A stretch of DNA of 64,000 bases from CAVVDT01 sp963747005 (GTDB lineage Bacteria; Pseudomonadota; Alphaproteobacteria; Rhizobiales; Aestuariivirgaceae). The notes below the pieces were generated by a model. It was given only the letters and a program-made list of their open reading frames with translations. It had not been told where the DNA came from and searched no databases. The stretch lies in contig CAVVDT010000010.1 in NCBI GenBank assembly GCA_963747005.1, positions 113,777 through 177,776 of the forward strand. Reading direction: 5' to 3'. The translations under genes were made by a program, and so were the position numbers. Below, piece after piece: positions 34,005 to 42,469 of this stretch (positions are counted from its first letter, which is position 1; the number at the start of each line of letters is the position of its first letter).

Positions 34005-35348
34005 TCACACGATGAAGTCGCCGGCATCCAGGTTGATCGCGTCGGCTACGAGAATCATGAAGTCGGCCTTTGCGTCGCCGTCCAGATCAGCGGCAACAAT
34101 GGTATCTCCGGTTGGTGTCGTCTTGGCGCGCAACTCGCCCTCAGTCCCCGAAAAATGTGCAGCGCCGATGAAGTCGAAGGCCTGGTTGCCGGCTACACCG
34201 GCCTTGGCATCAATTGTCGAGACATCGATCACATCTTCGCCCTTGGTGAAGTCGAGGATTTGATCGCGATGCGCCCAGGTGGCGGACTCAGCCGGTGCAT
34301 TGAAGTCGAAGGTGTCGCAGCCTAGCCCGCCACGCATGATATCCCGGCCGCCACCGCCGGCGAGGGTATCGTCGCCGCCGCCGCCCTTCAGCACGTCGGC
34401 ACCAAGGTCGCCGAAGATCGCGTCATCGGATGCACCGCCGATGAGCGTGTCCTTGCCGCCACCTCCATGGATTTCGCCTTCCACCGAACCATACCAGCCT
34501 TTGAACAGATCCGCTCCCAAGCCGAGATCGACATCTCCAAACATGGTGCCACGATTGACGACGGTCTCGCTGCCATCGCCGCCAAGCACGGCAACTGATT
34601 TGCTATCGATTTCCCCGCTGTTGAAAAAGCTGTTGGACTCGCCGGCATGACTGCCGATCATCACCGCGGGCCATGTGACCGACGTAACAATCTTTCCGCT
34701 GTTGACGATCATATTGTCGGCACCACTCACGTAGATGCCGCGAAGAGTTGCCACAATATCTCCGCTATTGCTTATCGTATTGTGATTATCAAAGGCAATC
34801 ATGCAAGAAGAATCGACAGATGTGATTAGGCCGGAATTATTCATTTTATTGAAATCGCCAGTTATAATTATTGAACCAGAAAATGAAACAATTTCGCCTT
34901 CATTATTGATAGTGTTGTCACTTCCATGAATAATAATAATATTATTTTCATATGAATACATAGTGCCAACATTGACGATGGTGCTATTGTTGCCATAGGC
35001 CAATATCGTGGTTGCACGGCTGAAAAGGCTGCCTTCGTTGGTCAGGACGAGGGAGTCACCGTAACTCTCTATGGCGTTGCTGTCGGCAAAGATTGATCCG
35101 GTCGGCAGGATGTGAACGAGATTTCCCCCACCGACGTGATTGATTTCACTTCCCAGATGGATGCCGATATCTTCAGCTACCAGACGACCGTGGATGAGAA
35201 AGGACTTGGCGCCATTTGGTCCTGTGCCGTCGATGGCGTCGCCGGCGGTCGTGACATAGGCGCCGGCCTCGACGATCCAGATATCGCCGGATGGCGTGGT
35301 GGCATCTATGCTCGCTTCCTGGTCTGCCTCGATTAAATGGATGGTCAT
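34005..35348 (-). CDS. RTX/beta-helix secreted protein, probable type I secretion substrate
   Basis: A 447-residue protein without a signal peptide. Residues 30-290 are a right-handed beta-helix-like repeat with many N-x-G and NN turns (for example TIVNVGTMYS, NTINNEGEIV, KMNNSGLITS, MIVNSGKIVT), each about 22 residues. Residues 293-350 carry calcium-binding RTX nonapeptides (GGGGKDTLIGG, GDLGADVLKGG, GGGGRDIMRGG), and the C-terminal 100 residues (DQILDFTKGEDVIDVSTID, then ADFMILV) form the serralysin-type secretion signal. ATG 35348 has GAGGAC eight bases upstream. The centre is AT-rich compared with the ends. Cargo for the exporter at 15943-18995 is a reasonable inference. Confidence 0.88.
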   Translation of the reverse strand: MTIHLIEADQEASIDATTPSGDIWIVEAGAYVTTAGDAIDGTGPNGAKSFLIHGRLVAEDIGIHLGSEINHVGGGNLVHILPTGSIFADSNAIESYGDSLVLTNEGSLFSRATTILAYGNNSTIVNVGTMYSYENNIIIIHGSDNTINNEGEIVSFSGSIIITGDFNKMNNSGLITSVDSSCMIAFDNHNTISNSGDIVATLRGIYVSGADNMIVNSGKIVTSVTWPAVMIGSHAGESNSFFNSGEIDSKSVAVLGGDGSETVVNRGTMFGDVDLGLGADLFKGWYGSVEGEIHGGGGKDTLIGGASDDAIFGDLGADVLKGGGGDDTLAGGGGRDIMRGGLGCDTFDFNAPAESATWAHRDQILDFTKGEDVIDVSTIDAKAGVAGNQAFDFIGAAHFSGTEGELRAKTTPTGDTIVAADLDGDAKADFMILVADAINLDAGDFIV

Positions 35349-35582
35349 GGCGATGTCCTCAATGCAGATGGTTTCCGACAGTAGCCATGGGTGGGGCAAA
35401 ATTGACTTCCGGTCGGCTAGAGTCCGTGGACCGGCTGCAGTTTTATAACTCTCAACTCGCTAACCTCCCGTTAACCAACGGGGTAACTGCCCAAAGGCGT
35501 TTCGCGCCCTATTAACGGCCCTCTTTTAGGCTTTCCGGCCAGTCATTGGAGCCAAGTGCAGAGCAAGAGGGGGAACTCGCTC

Positions 35583-36344
35583 ATGCGGAACCTGTACCGG
35601 ATGCTGATTTCATTGCCGATCGCGGCCCTGCCGTTGCTGGCGGCGAGCCCGCATCTGTCGGCGGCGCCGGCCATGCGGCCAAGCGATGCGGTGCGCCTGT
35701 TGGCTGAGAGCAACACTGCCGATGCCCGCTGCCACATCCTGGCGCCCTCCGATCATCAGCAACTCGCCGACTACGTCGCCCGCGCCGAGGTCGCCGCCGC
35801 GCAACTGGATGGCGCCGCCGTGACCAGGTCGGCACTTGCCGCCGGCATCTCATCGGGCAACACCATGGCCTGCGACATGCGCACGCAGATCATGGTCGCG
35901 GCGACCCTGTCGGCGGCCCGCCGGGCCGAAAAGGAACTCGGCCCGCAGATCGCGGAACTGGTGAAGAAAGCCAAGGCGAAGAAGATCGCCCGCGCGCAGT
36001 CCGGCGCGAACAGGCAGGTCCGCGCCGCTGCCCTGCAGTTGCCGCCGGCCAACGATCAGAGGCACCTCTTCAGCCTCAGTGGATCGGGCGGGGCTCTCGA
36101 CCTCTATACCCGCCATGCCGCGGCCTATTACATCGAGCGCCGCTGCCGCTTCCTCGCCTCCAGCGACACCATGGCCTTCTGGAAGCTGATCGTCATGCGC
36201 CACAACGCCATGATCGCGCGCTTCGGCGGCGCCGCCGTCACCGTGGCCAAGGCCACGGCAGCCGATTATGGCTCGGCGGCTTGCGATGGCGACAGCAAGG
36301 GTTTCGTACGCGCTGCCTGGAACGACATGCAGCGCTATCGCTGA
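35583..36344 (+). CDS. Exported protein with a duplicated two-cysteine module
   Basis: A 253-residue protein with a signal peptide (NLYRMLISLPIAALPLLAASPHLSAA). The mature part has two related modules: residues about 48-95 (ARCHILAPSDHQQLADYV to GNTMACD) and about 185-240 (RRCRFLASSDTMAFWKLI to YGSAACDG). Each has a Cys near the start and another near the end, ending ACD, and likely forms a disulfide. A Lys/Ala-rich helix links them. ATG 35583 follows a G-rich site; a GTG at 35556 is the alternative. Not recognised as a named family. Confidence 0.72.
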   Translation: MRNLYRMLISLPIAALPLLAASPHLSAAPAMRPSDAVRLLAESNTADARCHILAPSDHQQLADYVARAEVAAAQLDGAAVTRSALAAGISSGNTMACDMRTQIMVAATLSAARRAEKELGPQIAELVKKAKAKKIARAQSGANRQVRAAALQLPPANDQRHLFSLSGSGGALDLYTRHAAAYYIERRCRFLASSDTMAFWKLIVMRHNAMIARFGGAAVTVAKATAADYGSAACDGDSKGFVRAAWNDMQRYR

Positions 36345-36443
36345 CGCTCGATGACTGAGCGGCAAACCTTCCTGCGGCCTGGCGGTTCCACCGCCGGGCC
36401 GTTGCCATTTTTGCCGCGCATACCGCTTGCAATGCGCCGGCTG

Positions 36444-36553
36444 GAGCGTGATGCCGAAATGTGGAAACCGCTTTTCGGATAACATCATGCTCAACATATT
36501 GGAATCGATCAGCTTTTATGCAATTGGGTAAGTCCACCCAATTGCATGCTGAT
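36444..36553. repeat. Rhizobial intergenic mosaic element
   Basis: First hairpin GAGCGTGAT (36444-36452) with ATCATGCTC (36484-36492), one mismatch. It is followed by ATATTGGAATCGATCA, shared with the element at 10920. The second hairpin has an 11-bp perfect stem, TGCAATTGGGT (36519-36529) with ACCCAATTGCA (36536-36546), flanked by ATCAGC/GCTGAT. Lies between the exported protein gene and mmsB. Confidence 0.85.
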
Positions 36554-36603
36554 TTAGCGCGGCAAACAGGGACCATCGGAACCGTCAGCAGGAGGTTGAG
36601 ACC

Positions 36604-37491
36604 ATGGCAAGGATCGCATTCGTCGGGCTGGGCAACATGGGTGGCCCGATGGCCGCCAACCTCGTCAAGGCCGGCCATGAGGTGACCGGCGTGGATCTCG
36701 TCGCCGACAACGTCAAGCGCTTCGAGGCGGCCGGCGGCAAGGGCGCCGGGCTCGCCGCGGCGCTGAAGGGGGCCGAGGCGGTGATCACCATGCTGCCGGC
36801 CGGCCCGCATGTCGCCGGCATCTATGGCGGCGCTGATGGCATTATCGCCGGCGCGGCCAGGGGTGCCCTGCTCATCGACTGTTCGACCATCGACGTCGCC
36901 ACCGCCCGCAGCGTCGGCGCCGCGGCCGCCAAGTGCGGTTTCGACATGGTCGATGCCCCGGTCTCCGGCGGGGTTGGCGGCGCCACCGCCGCGACCCTGA
37001 CCTTCATGGTGGGCGGCAGCGATGAAGCCTTCGGGCGGGCCGACCCGCTGCTCAGGGCCATGGGCAGGAAGATCATCCATGCCGGCGGCTCCGGCAACGG
37101 CCAGGCCGCCAAGATCTGCAACAACATGTTGCTCGGTATTTCGATGATCGGGGTGTGCGAGGCCTTCGTGCTGGCCGAAAGGCTGGGGCTCGATCACCAG
37201 AAGCTGTTCGATATCTCCTCCACGGCCTCCGGGCAGTGCTGGTCGTTGACGTCCTATTGCCCGGTGCCGGGGCCGCTGCCGGCATCGCCCGCCAACCGCG
37301 ACTACCAGCCGGGGTTTTCCGCCGCCATGATGCTGAAGGACCTGAAGCTCGCCCAGGAGGCCGCCAGTGCCTCGGGCGCCGCAACGCCGATGGGCGCCGA
37401 GGCGGCTGCCCTTTACGCACTGTTCGTCGGCGGCGGCCACGCCGGCACTGACTTCTCCGGAATCATTCGCTTCCTGCGCGGCCAATCGTGA
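36604..37491 (+). CDS. mmsB: 3-hydroxyisobutyrate dehydrogenase MmsB
   Basis: Oxidises 3-hydroxyisobutyrate to methylmalonate semialdehyde in valine degradation. The 295-residue protein has the NAD site IAFVGLGNMGGPMAANLVKAG, IDCSTIDVATARSV, the substrate motif DAPVSGGVGGATAATLTFMVGG, catalytic Lys in NGQAAKICNNMLLGISM and the family-specific C-terminal part SSTASGQCWSLTSYCPVPG with KDLKLAQEAA, all characteristic of MmsB rather than the wider family. ATG 36604 is preceded by AGGAGG. The hydrolase at 32825 would supply its substrate. Confidence 0.94.
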   Translation: MARIAFVGLGNMGGPMAANLVKAGHEVTGVDLVADNVKRFEAAGGKGAGLAAALKGAEAVITMLPAGPHVAGIYGGADGIIAGAARGALLIDCSTIDVATARSVGAAAAKCGFDMVDAPVSGGVGGATAATLTFMVGGSDEAFGRADPLLRAMGRKIIHAGGSGNGQAAKICNNMLLGISMIGVCEAFVLAERLGLDHQKLFDISSTASGQCWSLTSYCPVPGPLPASPANRDYQPGFSAAMMLKDLKLAQEAASASGAATPMGAEAAALYALFVGGGHAGTDFSGIIRFLRGQS

Positions 37492-37660
37492 AGTTCAGAT
37501 TCTGTAAACCGTAGCGGCACCGGTAAACGCTATCAGCAAAAATCAGGATAAATTTACCTAATCACTTGAGACGATTTTAAGGCGACTTGCCTAAGGTCAT
37601 CCTCACAAGAGGCTGGATCAGAGTAATCCACCTTAATGGACGACAAGGGCAGGTGTTGAT

Positions 37661-38173
37661 ATGAAAACCCAGAGCAACAGTGCATTGCACGCAGTGGAAG
37701 AAGTCGATGGCCCCGTGATCAAGGGCCGTTATCTGGAAGCCTTGACGCTGATCGAGCGGCTGCATCGCCGCCTCCTCGATGTGATCAAGGACGAATTCGA
37801 GCGCAACGGCGAGCCGGAGGTCAACTCCGTGCAGGCGCTGCTGCTGTTCAATATCGGCGATCTGGAGCTGACTGCCGGCGAACTGAAGTCGCGCGGCTAC
37901 TATCAGGGCTCCAATGTCTCCTACAATCTCAAGAAGCTGGTCGAAGCCGGCTATGTGAGCCACGAGCGCTCCAGCGCCGACCGGCGTTCGGTTCGCATCA
38001 GCCTCACCGACCGCGGCCGCGACATTCGCGCCAAGGTCGATGCCCTCTACAACCGCCAGCTCAAGGCGATCGAGGACGTCGTCGGATTGAATGTCGAGGA
38101 GTTCGACCGTCTCAACAAGGCCCTGACGCGCCTCGAGCGCTACTGGACCGATCAGATCCTCTACCGGCTGTAG
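37661..38173 (+). CDS. ldtR: MarR-family regulator LdtR
   Basis: A 170-residue winged-helix transcription factor: helix-turn-helix segment ELTAGELKSRGYYQGSNVSYNLKKLVEAGYVSHERSSADRRSVRISLTDRG is typical of MarR proteins and matches LdtR of rhizobia and Liberibacter closely (GYY-GSNVSYNLKKLVE). LdtR is known to control an adjacent L,D-transpeptidase gene and stress tolerance, and such a gene follows here at 38412 on the same strand. ATG 37661 follows a weak GGTGTTG site. The 169-bp upstream region has two short AT-rich dyads that could hold its operator. Confidence 0.9.
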   Translation: MKTQSNSALHAVEEVDGPVIKGRYLEALTLIERLHRRLLDVIKDEFERNGEPEVNSVQALLLFNIGDLELTAGELKSRGYYQGSNVSYNLKKLVEAGYVSHERSSADRRSVRISLTDRGRDIRAKVDALYNRQLKAIEDVVGLNVEEFDRLNKALTRLERYWTDQILYRL

Positions 38174-38411
38174 GCAGCCGAAGACTTTTCTCCTGCAAAG
38201 AGCGACGGCATCGTCCGGGCCGGCCATTGGCCGCCCGGCGGTGCCGTATGCTGCCCGGCCCTCATCACACTCGCGTGTAAGGCACAAAAAAGCCTGAATC
38301 GGCTGGCACCGCTGGCGGTCATACTGGTATAGAGTAAAAACGGCTGCACCGGCCTGCGCTACAGGCCGACAGGAGGCGGTTTGCCAGGATGAACCGAGGC
38401 TGGATGCTGAC

Positions 38412-39689
38412 ATGACTTCAACGATCACCCGCCGTACGGCACTCGCCGGTCTGGTCACGAGCGGCTTGTGGCCGGCCACCGCCATGGCTGCCATGAAGGA
38501 TTCCGTCAATCCCTTCGCCAGCACAAACTTCAACACCCACCCGGCGCCACCGACCACCACCCAGGTGGTGGAAGACGGTTCGGTCCTGCCGATGCTGACG
38601 CCTTCGGAGCCGATGCGCATGCAACTGGCCATCGGCCGCTACGAGATCATCGTGGCGCGCGGCGGCTGGCCGCGCCTGCCGCGTACGCGCATTCTGGTGC
38701 GCGGCACTGAAGATCCGGTCGTTGCCATACTGCGCCAGCGCCTCGCGCTGGAAGGCTATATGCCCTATCCGGAAGGGGGCTTTTCCACCAAGTTCGACAA
38801 GGAAGTCACCGCTGCCGTCAAGCGCTACCAGGCCAATACCGGGCTCTATACCCATGGCCGCCTCGACCTGGCCACCTCCAACCAGTTGAACGTCACCGCC
38901 GCCGAACGGCTCGACACGCTGAAGGCTAACCTGCCGCGGGTCGTTGAATACATCAAGAATCTCGGCGACCGCTACATCGTGGTGAACGTCCCGGCGGGCC
39001 AGCTCGATGTGGTGGAGAACGGCAAGCTCAGGTCGCGCCACAATATCATCGTCGGCAAGATCGACCGCCCGACACCGGTCCTGCAAAGCAGGATTTCCCA
39101 GATCAACTTCAATCCCTACTGGAATGCGCCGGTGTCCATCGTCAAGAAGGACATCCTTCCCCAGGTGCGCAAGAACGTCGATATCCTCAAGCGTCTGAAC
39201 ATCAAGGTGTTCGACGGCTATGGCGGCCCCGAGGTCGATCCGACCACCGTCGACTGGACCAATGTCGCGCCCGACCGCTACTTCTTCCGCCAGGAGCCGG
39301 GCGAGGACAACGCCATGGCGACGGTGAAGATCAACTTCCCCAACCCCTATTCGGTCTACATGCACGACACCCCCACCAAGCAGCTGTTCACCGAGGCCGC
39401 GCGCTATTTCTCCTCCGGCTGCGTGCGCGTCGACAAGGTGGACGTGCTGGTGGACTGGATCCTCGAAAACCATCCGGAGTGGACGCCCGAGCGGGTGAAG
39501 GAAGTCTCGGCCTCGGGCAAACGTGTCGATGTGAACCTCACCGACGGGCCGCAATTGCGCTTTGCCTATCTCACCGCCTGGGTCACCGACGACGATCAGA
39601 CCCACTTCCGCCCCGATATCTACCATCTCGACGGCACCGGCTTCATCACCGGCCAGCCCGAGGGCCTGCCCGCCGAACAGCCCGGCTGA
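38412..39689 (+). CDS. L,D-transpeptidase (YkuD domain) with N-terminal peptidoglycan-binding domain
   Basis: Makes 3-3 crosslinks in peptidoglycan or attaches lipoproteins to it. A 425-residue protein with a Tat-like leader (TITRRTALAGLVTSGLWPATAMA), a peptidoglycan-binding domain (residues about 98-160, LRQRLALEGYMP and AAVKRYQANTG), and a YkuD catalytic domain with the catalytic Cys in HDTPTKQLFTEAARYFSSGCVRV. It is the natural target of LdtR next door. ATG 38412 lies 238 bp after ldtR, leaving room for a separate promoter. Of the YcbB-like long type. Confidence 0.92.
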   Translation: MTSTITRRTALAGLVTSGLWPATAMAAMKDSVNPFASTNFNTHPAPPTTTQVVEDGSVLPMLTPSEPMRMQLAIGRYEIIVARGGWPRLPRTRILVRGTEDPVVAILRQRLALEGYMPYPEGGFSTKFDKEVTAAVKRYQANTGLYTHGRLDLATSNQLNVTAAERLDTLKANLPRVVEYIKNLGDRYIVVNVPAGQLDVVENGKLRSRHNIIVGKIDRPTPVLQSRISQINFNPYWNAPVSIVKKDILPQVRKNVDILKRLNIKVFDGYGGPEVDPTTVDWTNVAPDRYFFRQEPGEDNAMATVKINFPNPYSVYMHDTPTKQLFTEAARYFSSGCVRVDKVDVLVDWILENHPEWTPERVKEVSASGKRVDVNLTDGPQLRFAYLTAWVTDDDQTHFRPDIYHLDGTGFITGQPEGLPAEQPG

Positions 39690-39704
39690 TCGGCTGCGGA
39701 CTAG

Positions 39705-39731
39705 CCCGGATGCAGCGTAGCGCAATGCGGG
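39705..39731. repeat. REP-like palindrome (single copy)
   Basis: CCCGGATGCAGCG then TAGCGCAATGCGGG, an imperfect inverted repeat between the L,D-transpeptidase and hemA. It matches 42470-42496 at 25 of 27 positions and, reversed, 42521-42547. These are dispersed REP-type elements. Confidence 0.75.
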
Positions 39732-39842
39732 CTGCGCTTGCTGCGGCGATGGCCCGCAGTTCACGCAGTCGCGTTTGACTTAAGTTAAGGACCGATTGAA
39801 AAGTCTGGCCCTAAATTCGGGTCGATGTTGTAAGGTGGGGCC

Positions 39843-41057
39843 ATGGACCAGTACCGAAAAGTCTGCCGCGAGGCGATCGCCCGCCTCAAGGCCGAAGGCA
39901 ACTACCGCGTCTTCGCCGACCTGCAGCGCCATTGCGGCAGCTTCCCGCAGGCCCGCCACGCCGGGCCCGATGGCCATCGCGACGTCACCGTGTGGTGCTC
40001 CAACGACTATCTCGGCATGGGCCAGCACCCCAAGGTGCTTGCCGCCATGCACGCGGCTATCGACGAGGCCGGCGCCGGCTCCGGCGGCACCCGCAACATT
40101 TCCGGCACCACCCGCTACCATGTGGAACTGGAGGCCGAACTGGCGAGCTTGCATGGCAAGACCGGCGCGCTGTTGTTCAATTCCGGCTACATGGCCAATG
40201 AGGCGACGCTGCAGACCCTGTCGCGCCTCTTGCCCGGCGTCCTCCTGTTATCGGATGAACTGAACCATGCCTCGATGATCGAGGGCATCCGCCACGGCCG
40301 CGCCGAAAAGCAGGTGTTCCGCCACAACGACCTGAAGGACCTGGAGCGCCGCCTCGCAGCCGCCGAGCGCGGCCGCCCCATGATCGTGGCGTTCGAATCG
40401 GTCTACTCCATGGACGGCGATATCGCCCCCATCGCGGAAATCTGCGCCTTGGCGCGCAGATACGGGGCGCTCACCTATCTCGACGAGGTTCACGCGGTCG
40501 GCATGTACGGCGACCACGGCGCCGGCATCGCCGAGCGCGACCGGGTGATGGACGAGGTCGATATCATCGAGGGCACGCTTGCCAAGGCCTTTGGCGTCAT
40601 GGGCGGCTACATCGCCGCCGATGCCGAGATCATCGATGCCATGCGCTCCTTCGCGGCGGGCTTCATCTTCACCACCTCGGCGGCCCCGGTGCTGGCGGCT
40701 GGCGCCCTTGCGGCCGTGCGCCACCTGAAGCAGAGCGGGGAGGAACGCCGCCTGCAGCAGCTGCACGCCCGCCTGCTGAAGGAGGCGCTCAGCAAACGCG
40801 GCCTGCCGGTGGCCTTCAGTGAAAGCCACATCGTGCCGGTGATCGTCGGCGACCCCAAGCGCTGCAAGACCTTGACCGATGCGCTCTTGGCCGAGTTCGA
40901 TATCTACGTCCAGCCCATCAATCACCCGACCGTCCCCAAGGGCACCGAGCGCATCCGCCTCACCGCCACGCCACTCCACGGCCCCGCCGAGATCGCCCGC
41001 CTTGCCGATGCCCTCGACCAGCTCTGGCACCGCCTGGAACTCGCCAGGGCGGCGTGA
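39843..41057 (+). CDS. hemA: 5-aminolevulinate synthase (Shemin pathway)
   Basis: Condenses glycine and succinyl-CoA to 5-aminolevulinate, the alphaproteobacterial entry to heme and cobalamin. The 404-residue protein has WCSNDYLGMGQHPKVLAAM, the substrate-binding GSGGTRNISGTTRYHVELE, SDELNHASMIEGIRHG, FESVYSMDGDIAPI, YLDEVHAVGMYG and the PLP Lys in EGTLAKAFGVMGGY. ATG 39843 follows a GGTGGGG site. An IS110 element is inserted 18 bases after the stop, probably taking over its terminator region. Confidence 0.97.
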   Translation: MDQYRKVCREAIARLKAEGNYRVFADLQRHCGSFPQARHAGPDGHRDVTVWCSNDYLGMGQHPKVLAAMHAAIDEAGAGSGGTRNISGTTRYHVELEAELASLHGKTGALLFNSGYMANEATLQTLSRLLPGVLLLSDELNHASMIEGIRHGRAEKQVFRHNDLKDLERRLAAAERGRPMIVAFESVYSMDGDIAPIAEICALARRYGALTYLDEVHAVGMYGDHGAGIAERDRVMDEVDIIEGTLAKAFGVMGGYIAADAEIIDAMRSFAAGFIFTTSAAPVLAAGALAAVRHLKQSGEERRLQQLHARLLKEALSKRGLPVAFSESHIVPVIVGDPKRCKTLTDALLAEFDIYVQPINHPTVPKGTERIRLTATPLHGPAEIARLADALDQLWHRLELARAA

Positions 41058-41100
41058 GGCAGCGCGTAGATGGGGTAACGGGCGGGTAGCGCGGAAGGGC

Positions 41101-41174
41101 GGTCGTCCCTCAAACTGATGGTGTTAACGGAGTCGGGCTTTGTGGCCTGCTCCCAGCATCAACGAGGGACGACC
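41101..41174 (+). promoter_or_regulatory. IS110 leader hairpin that hides the transposase ribosome site
   Basis: GGTCGTCCCTC (41101-41111) is the exact complement of GAGGGACGACC (41164-41174), which ends directly at the ATG and covers the GAGGGA ribosome site. The intervening 52 nt can fold further (GATG/CATC, GGAG/CTCC, GGC/GCC). If transcribed from an upstream promoter, the transposase start would be sequestered; this limits expression from read-through, a common safeguard in insertion sequences. Confidence 0.6.
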
Positions 41175-42203
41175 ATGGACTATTATGCTGGAATTGACGT
41201 TTCATTGGAATGCTCGAGCGTGTGCGTTGTCGATGCGAGTGGCAAGATCGTGCGGGAAGCCAGGGTGGCGAGCGAGCCGGATGCGCTGAAGGCGTGGTTT
41301 GGCTCACTGGGGCTGAGGCTGGAGCGGATCGGCTTGGAAGCGGGGCCGCTGTCGCAATGGCTCTACGGTGCGCTGAAGGGGGCTGGTCTTGCGGTGGAAC
41401 TGCTGGAGACGCGGCACGTGCGCGATGCTTTCCGGGCGATGCCGGTGAAGAGCGACCGCAATGACGCGCGCGGGATCGCGCAGTTGATGCGGCTGGGTTG
41501 GTTCAAGCCGGTACACTGCAAGTCGATTGGCGCGCAGGAGACGCGCGCGCTGCTGACCGCGCGCAAGCTGATCCAATCGAAGCTGCGGGATGTCGAGAAC
41601 AGCCTGCGCGGGATCCTGCGCGGTTTCGGGCTGAAGGTCGGCAAGACGACGCGGCGGAGTTTCCCTGGGCGGGTGCGCGAACTGGTGAGCAACCACGCGA
41701 GCCTGGAGGCGATCGGCCAAGCCCTGCTTTCGGTGCATGCGGTTTTGCTGCGGGAGTTCAACGCTTTCGAGAAGCGCGTGCGTGACTTGGCGCGCCAGGA
41801 TGGCAAGGCCCGACTGTTGATGACGACGCCGGCGGTCGGTCCGATCGTGGCACTCACCTATGCCAGCGCCGTCGACGATCCGGCCCGGTTCAAATCCTCG
41901 AAGGCGGCGGGGGCGCATTTCGGGCTGACGCCAAGGAAGTACCAGTCTGGAGAGACCGATGTCAGCGGCCGCATCTCCAAGATCGGGGATGCAGCGGTGC
42001 GTTCGGTGCTCTACGAGGCAGCCAACATCATGCTGGTCAAGCCGATCAAGGGGTGTACGGCGCTCAAGAGCTGGGCGATGCGGATCGCCAGGCGCGCCGG
42101 CATGCGCAAGGCCAAGGTGGCGCTGGCGCGCAAGCTGGCGGTGATCCTGCATCGCATGCTCGCCGCTGAGCAGCCGTTCGATCCTGCCGCCGCGGCGGCC
42201 TGA
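41175..42203 (+). CDS. IS110-family transposase (DEDD recombinase)
   Basis: A 342-residue transposase. The N-terminal RuvC-like DEDD domain starts YYAGIDVSLECSSVCVVD, continues with LERIGLEAGPLSQWLY and VKSDRNDARGIAQLMR; the C-terminal Tnp_Ser-type domain contains TTPAVGPIVALTYASAVDDPARF, AGAHFGLTPRKYQSGETDVSGRISKIGD and the catalytic-Ser region VRSVLYEAANIML. All are intact, so the element may be active. ATG 41175 abuts the hairpin arm. Codon use is like the host, with slightly more G in third positions. Frame continues upstream to GTG 41118 without family support. Confidence 0.95.
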   Translation: MDYYAGIDVSLECSSVCVVDASGKIVREARVASEPDALKAWFGSLGLRLERIGLEAGPLSQWLYGALKGAGLAVELLETRHVRDAFRAMPVKSDRNDARGIAQLMRLGWFKPVHCKSIGAQETRALLTARKLIQSKLRDVENSLRGILRGFGLKVGKTTRRSFPGRVRELVSNHASLEAIGQALLSVHAVLLREFNAFEKRVRDLARQDGKARLLMTTPAVGPIVALTYASAVDDPARFKSSKAAGAHFGLTPRKYQSGETDVSGRISKIGDAAVRSVLYEAANIMLVKPIKGCTALKSWAMRIARRAGMRKAKVALARKLAVILHRMLAAEQPFDPAAAAA

Positions 42204-42221
42204 ACAGGAGGATACAAGCAG

Positions 42222-42424
42222 TTTTCGGGCGGGTCACGACACCAGCCTTCCCGAAAGCGAAGTCCCCTCGCCGGGACGATGGATCAGGTCAGGCCGCCAT
42301 CCGGGCTGTCGAGGCATCCAGAGATGCCATCACGCTTCCGTAGATCGGACCGACCGATCCTCCACGCACCCCATCAGGCGGCGGCCTCAGAGCCGACCCC
42401 GAACAGAAGCAAGTCCCCGGCGAG
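42222..42424 (+). ncRNA. Candidate bridge (seeker) RNA of the IS110 element
   Basis: The right-end non-coding stretch folds on paper into a nested structure: TTTCGGG (42223-42229) with CCCGAAA (42250-42256); an outer stem CTCGCCGGG (42267-42275) with CCCGGCGAG (42416-42424); an inner stem AGGCCGCC (42291-42298) with GGCGGCCT (42380-42387); and two small hairpins inside, GGCATC-CAGA-GATGCC (42313-42328) and GATCGG-ACCGA-CCGATC (42343-42359). CATCCGGGCT (42298-42307), in the loop before the first hairpin, is the exact complement of AGCCCGGATG flanking the insertion (42468-42477); CGCTTC (42333-42338), after it, complements GAAGCG (42482-42487). IS1111-type elements are known to encode the guide RNA here. 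Confidence 0.6.
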
Positions 42425-42469
42425 CGGATGACGCAAAAAGGGATTGACAACACGGGCCCGTTACAGAAG

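Larger units (their letters stand above)
41075..42464 (+). mobile_element. IS110-family insertion sequence, IS1111-like
   Basis: Ends are set by a 9-bp inverted repeat GTAACGGGC (41075-41083) and GCCCGTTAC (42456-42464), consistent with the subterminal repeats of the IS1111 subgroup; IS110 elements usually lack such repeats. The element would be about 1.39 kb with one transposase gene (41175-42203) and a 260-nt non-coding right end. The right border lies 6 bp before a REP palindrome and no target duplication is apparent, as expected for this family. The exact ends may differ by a few bases. Confidence 0.75.

Noticed and set aside
38418..39764. A 448-codon minus-strand open frame opposite the L,D-transpeptidase
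   Set aside because: The plus strand has clear YkuD and peptidoglycan-binding motifs; the antisense product has none.
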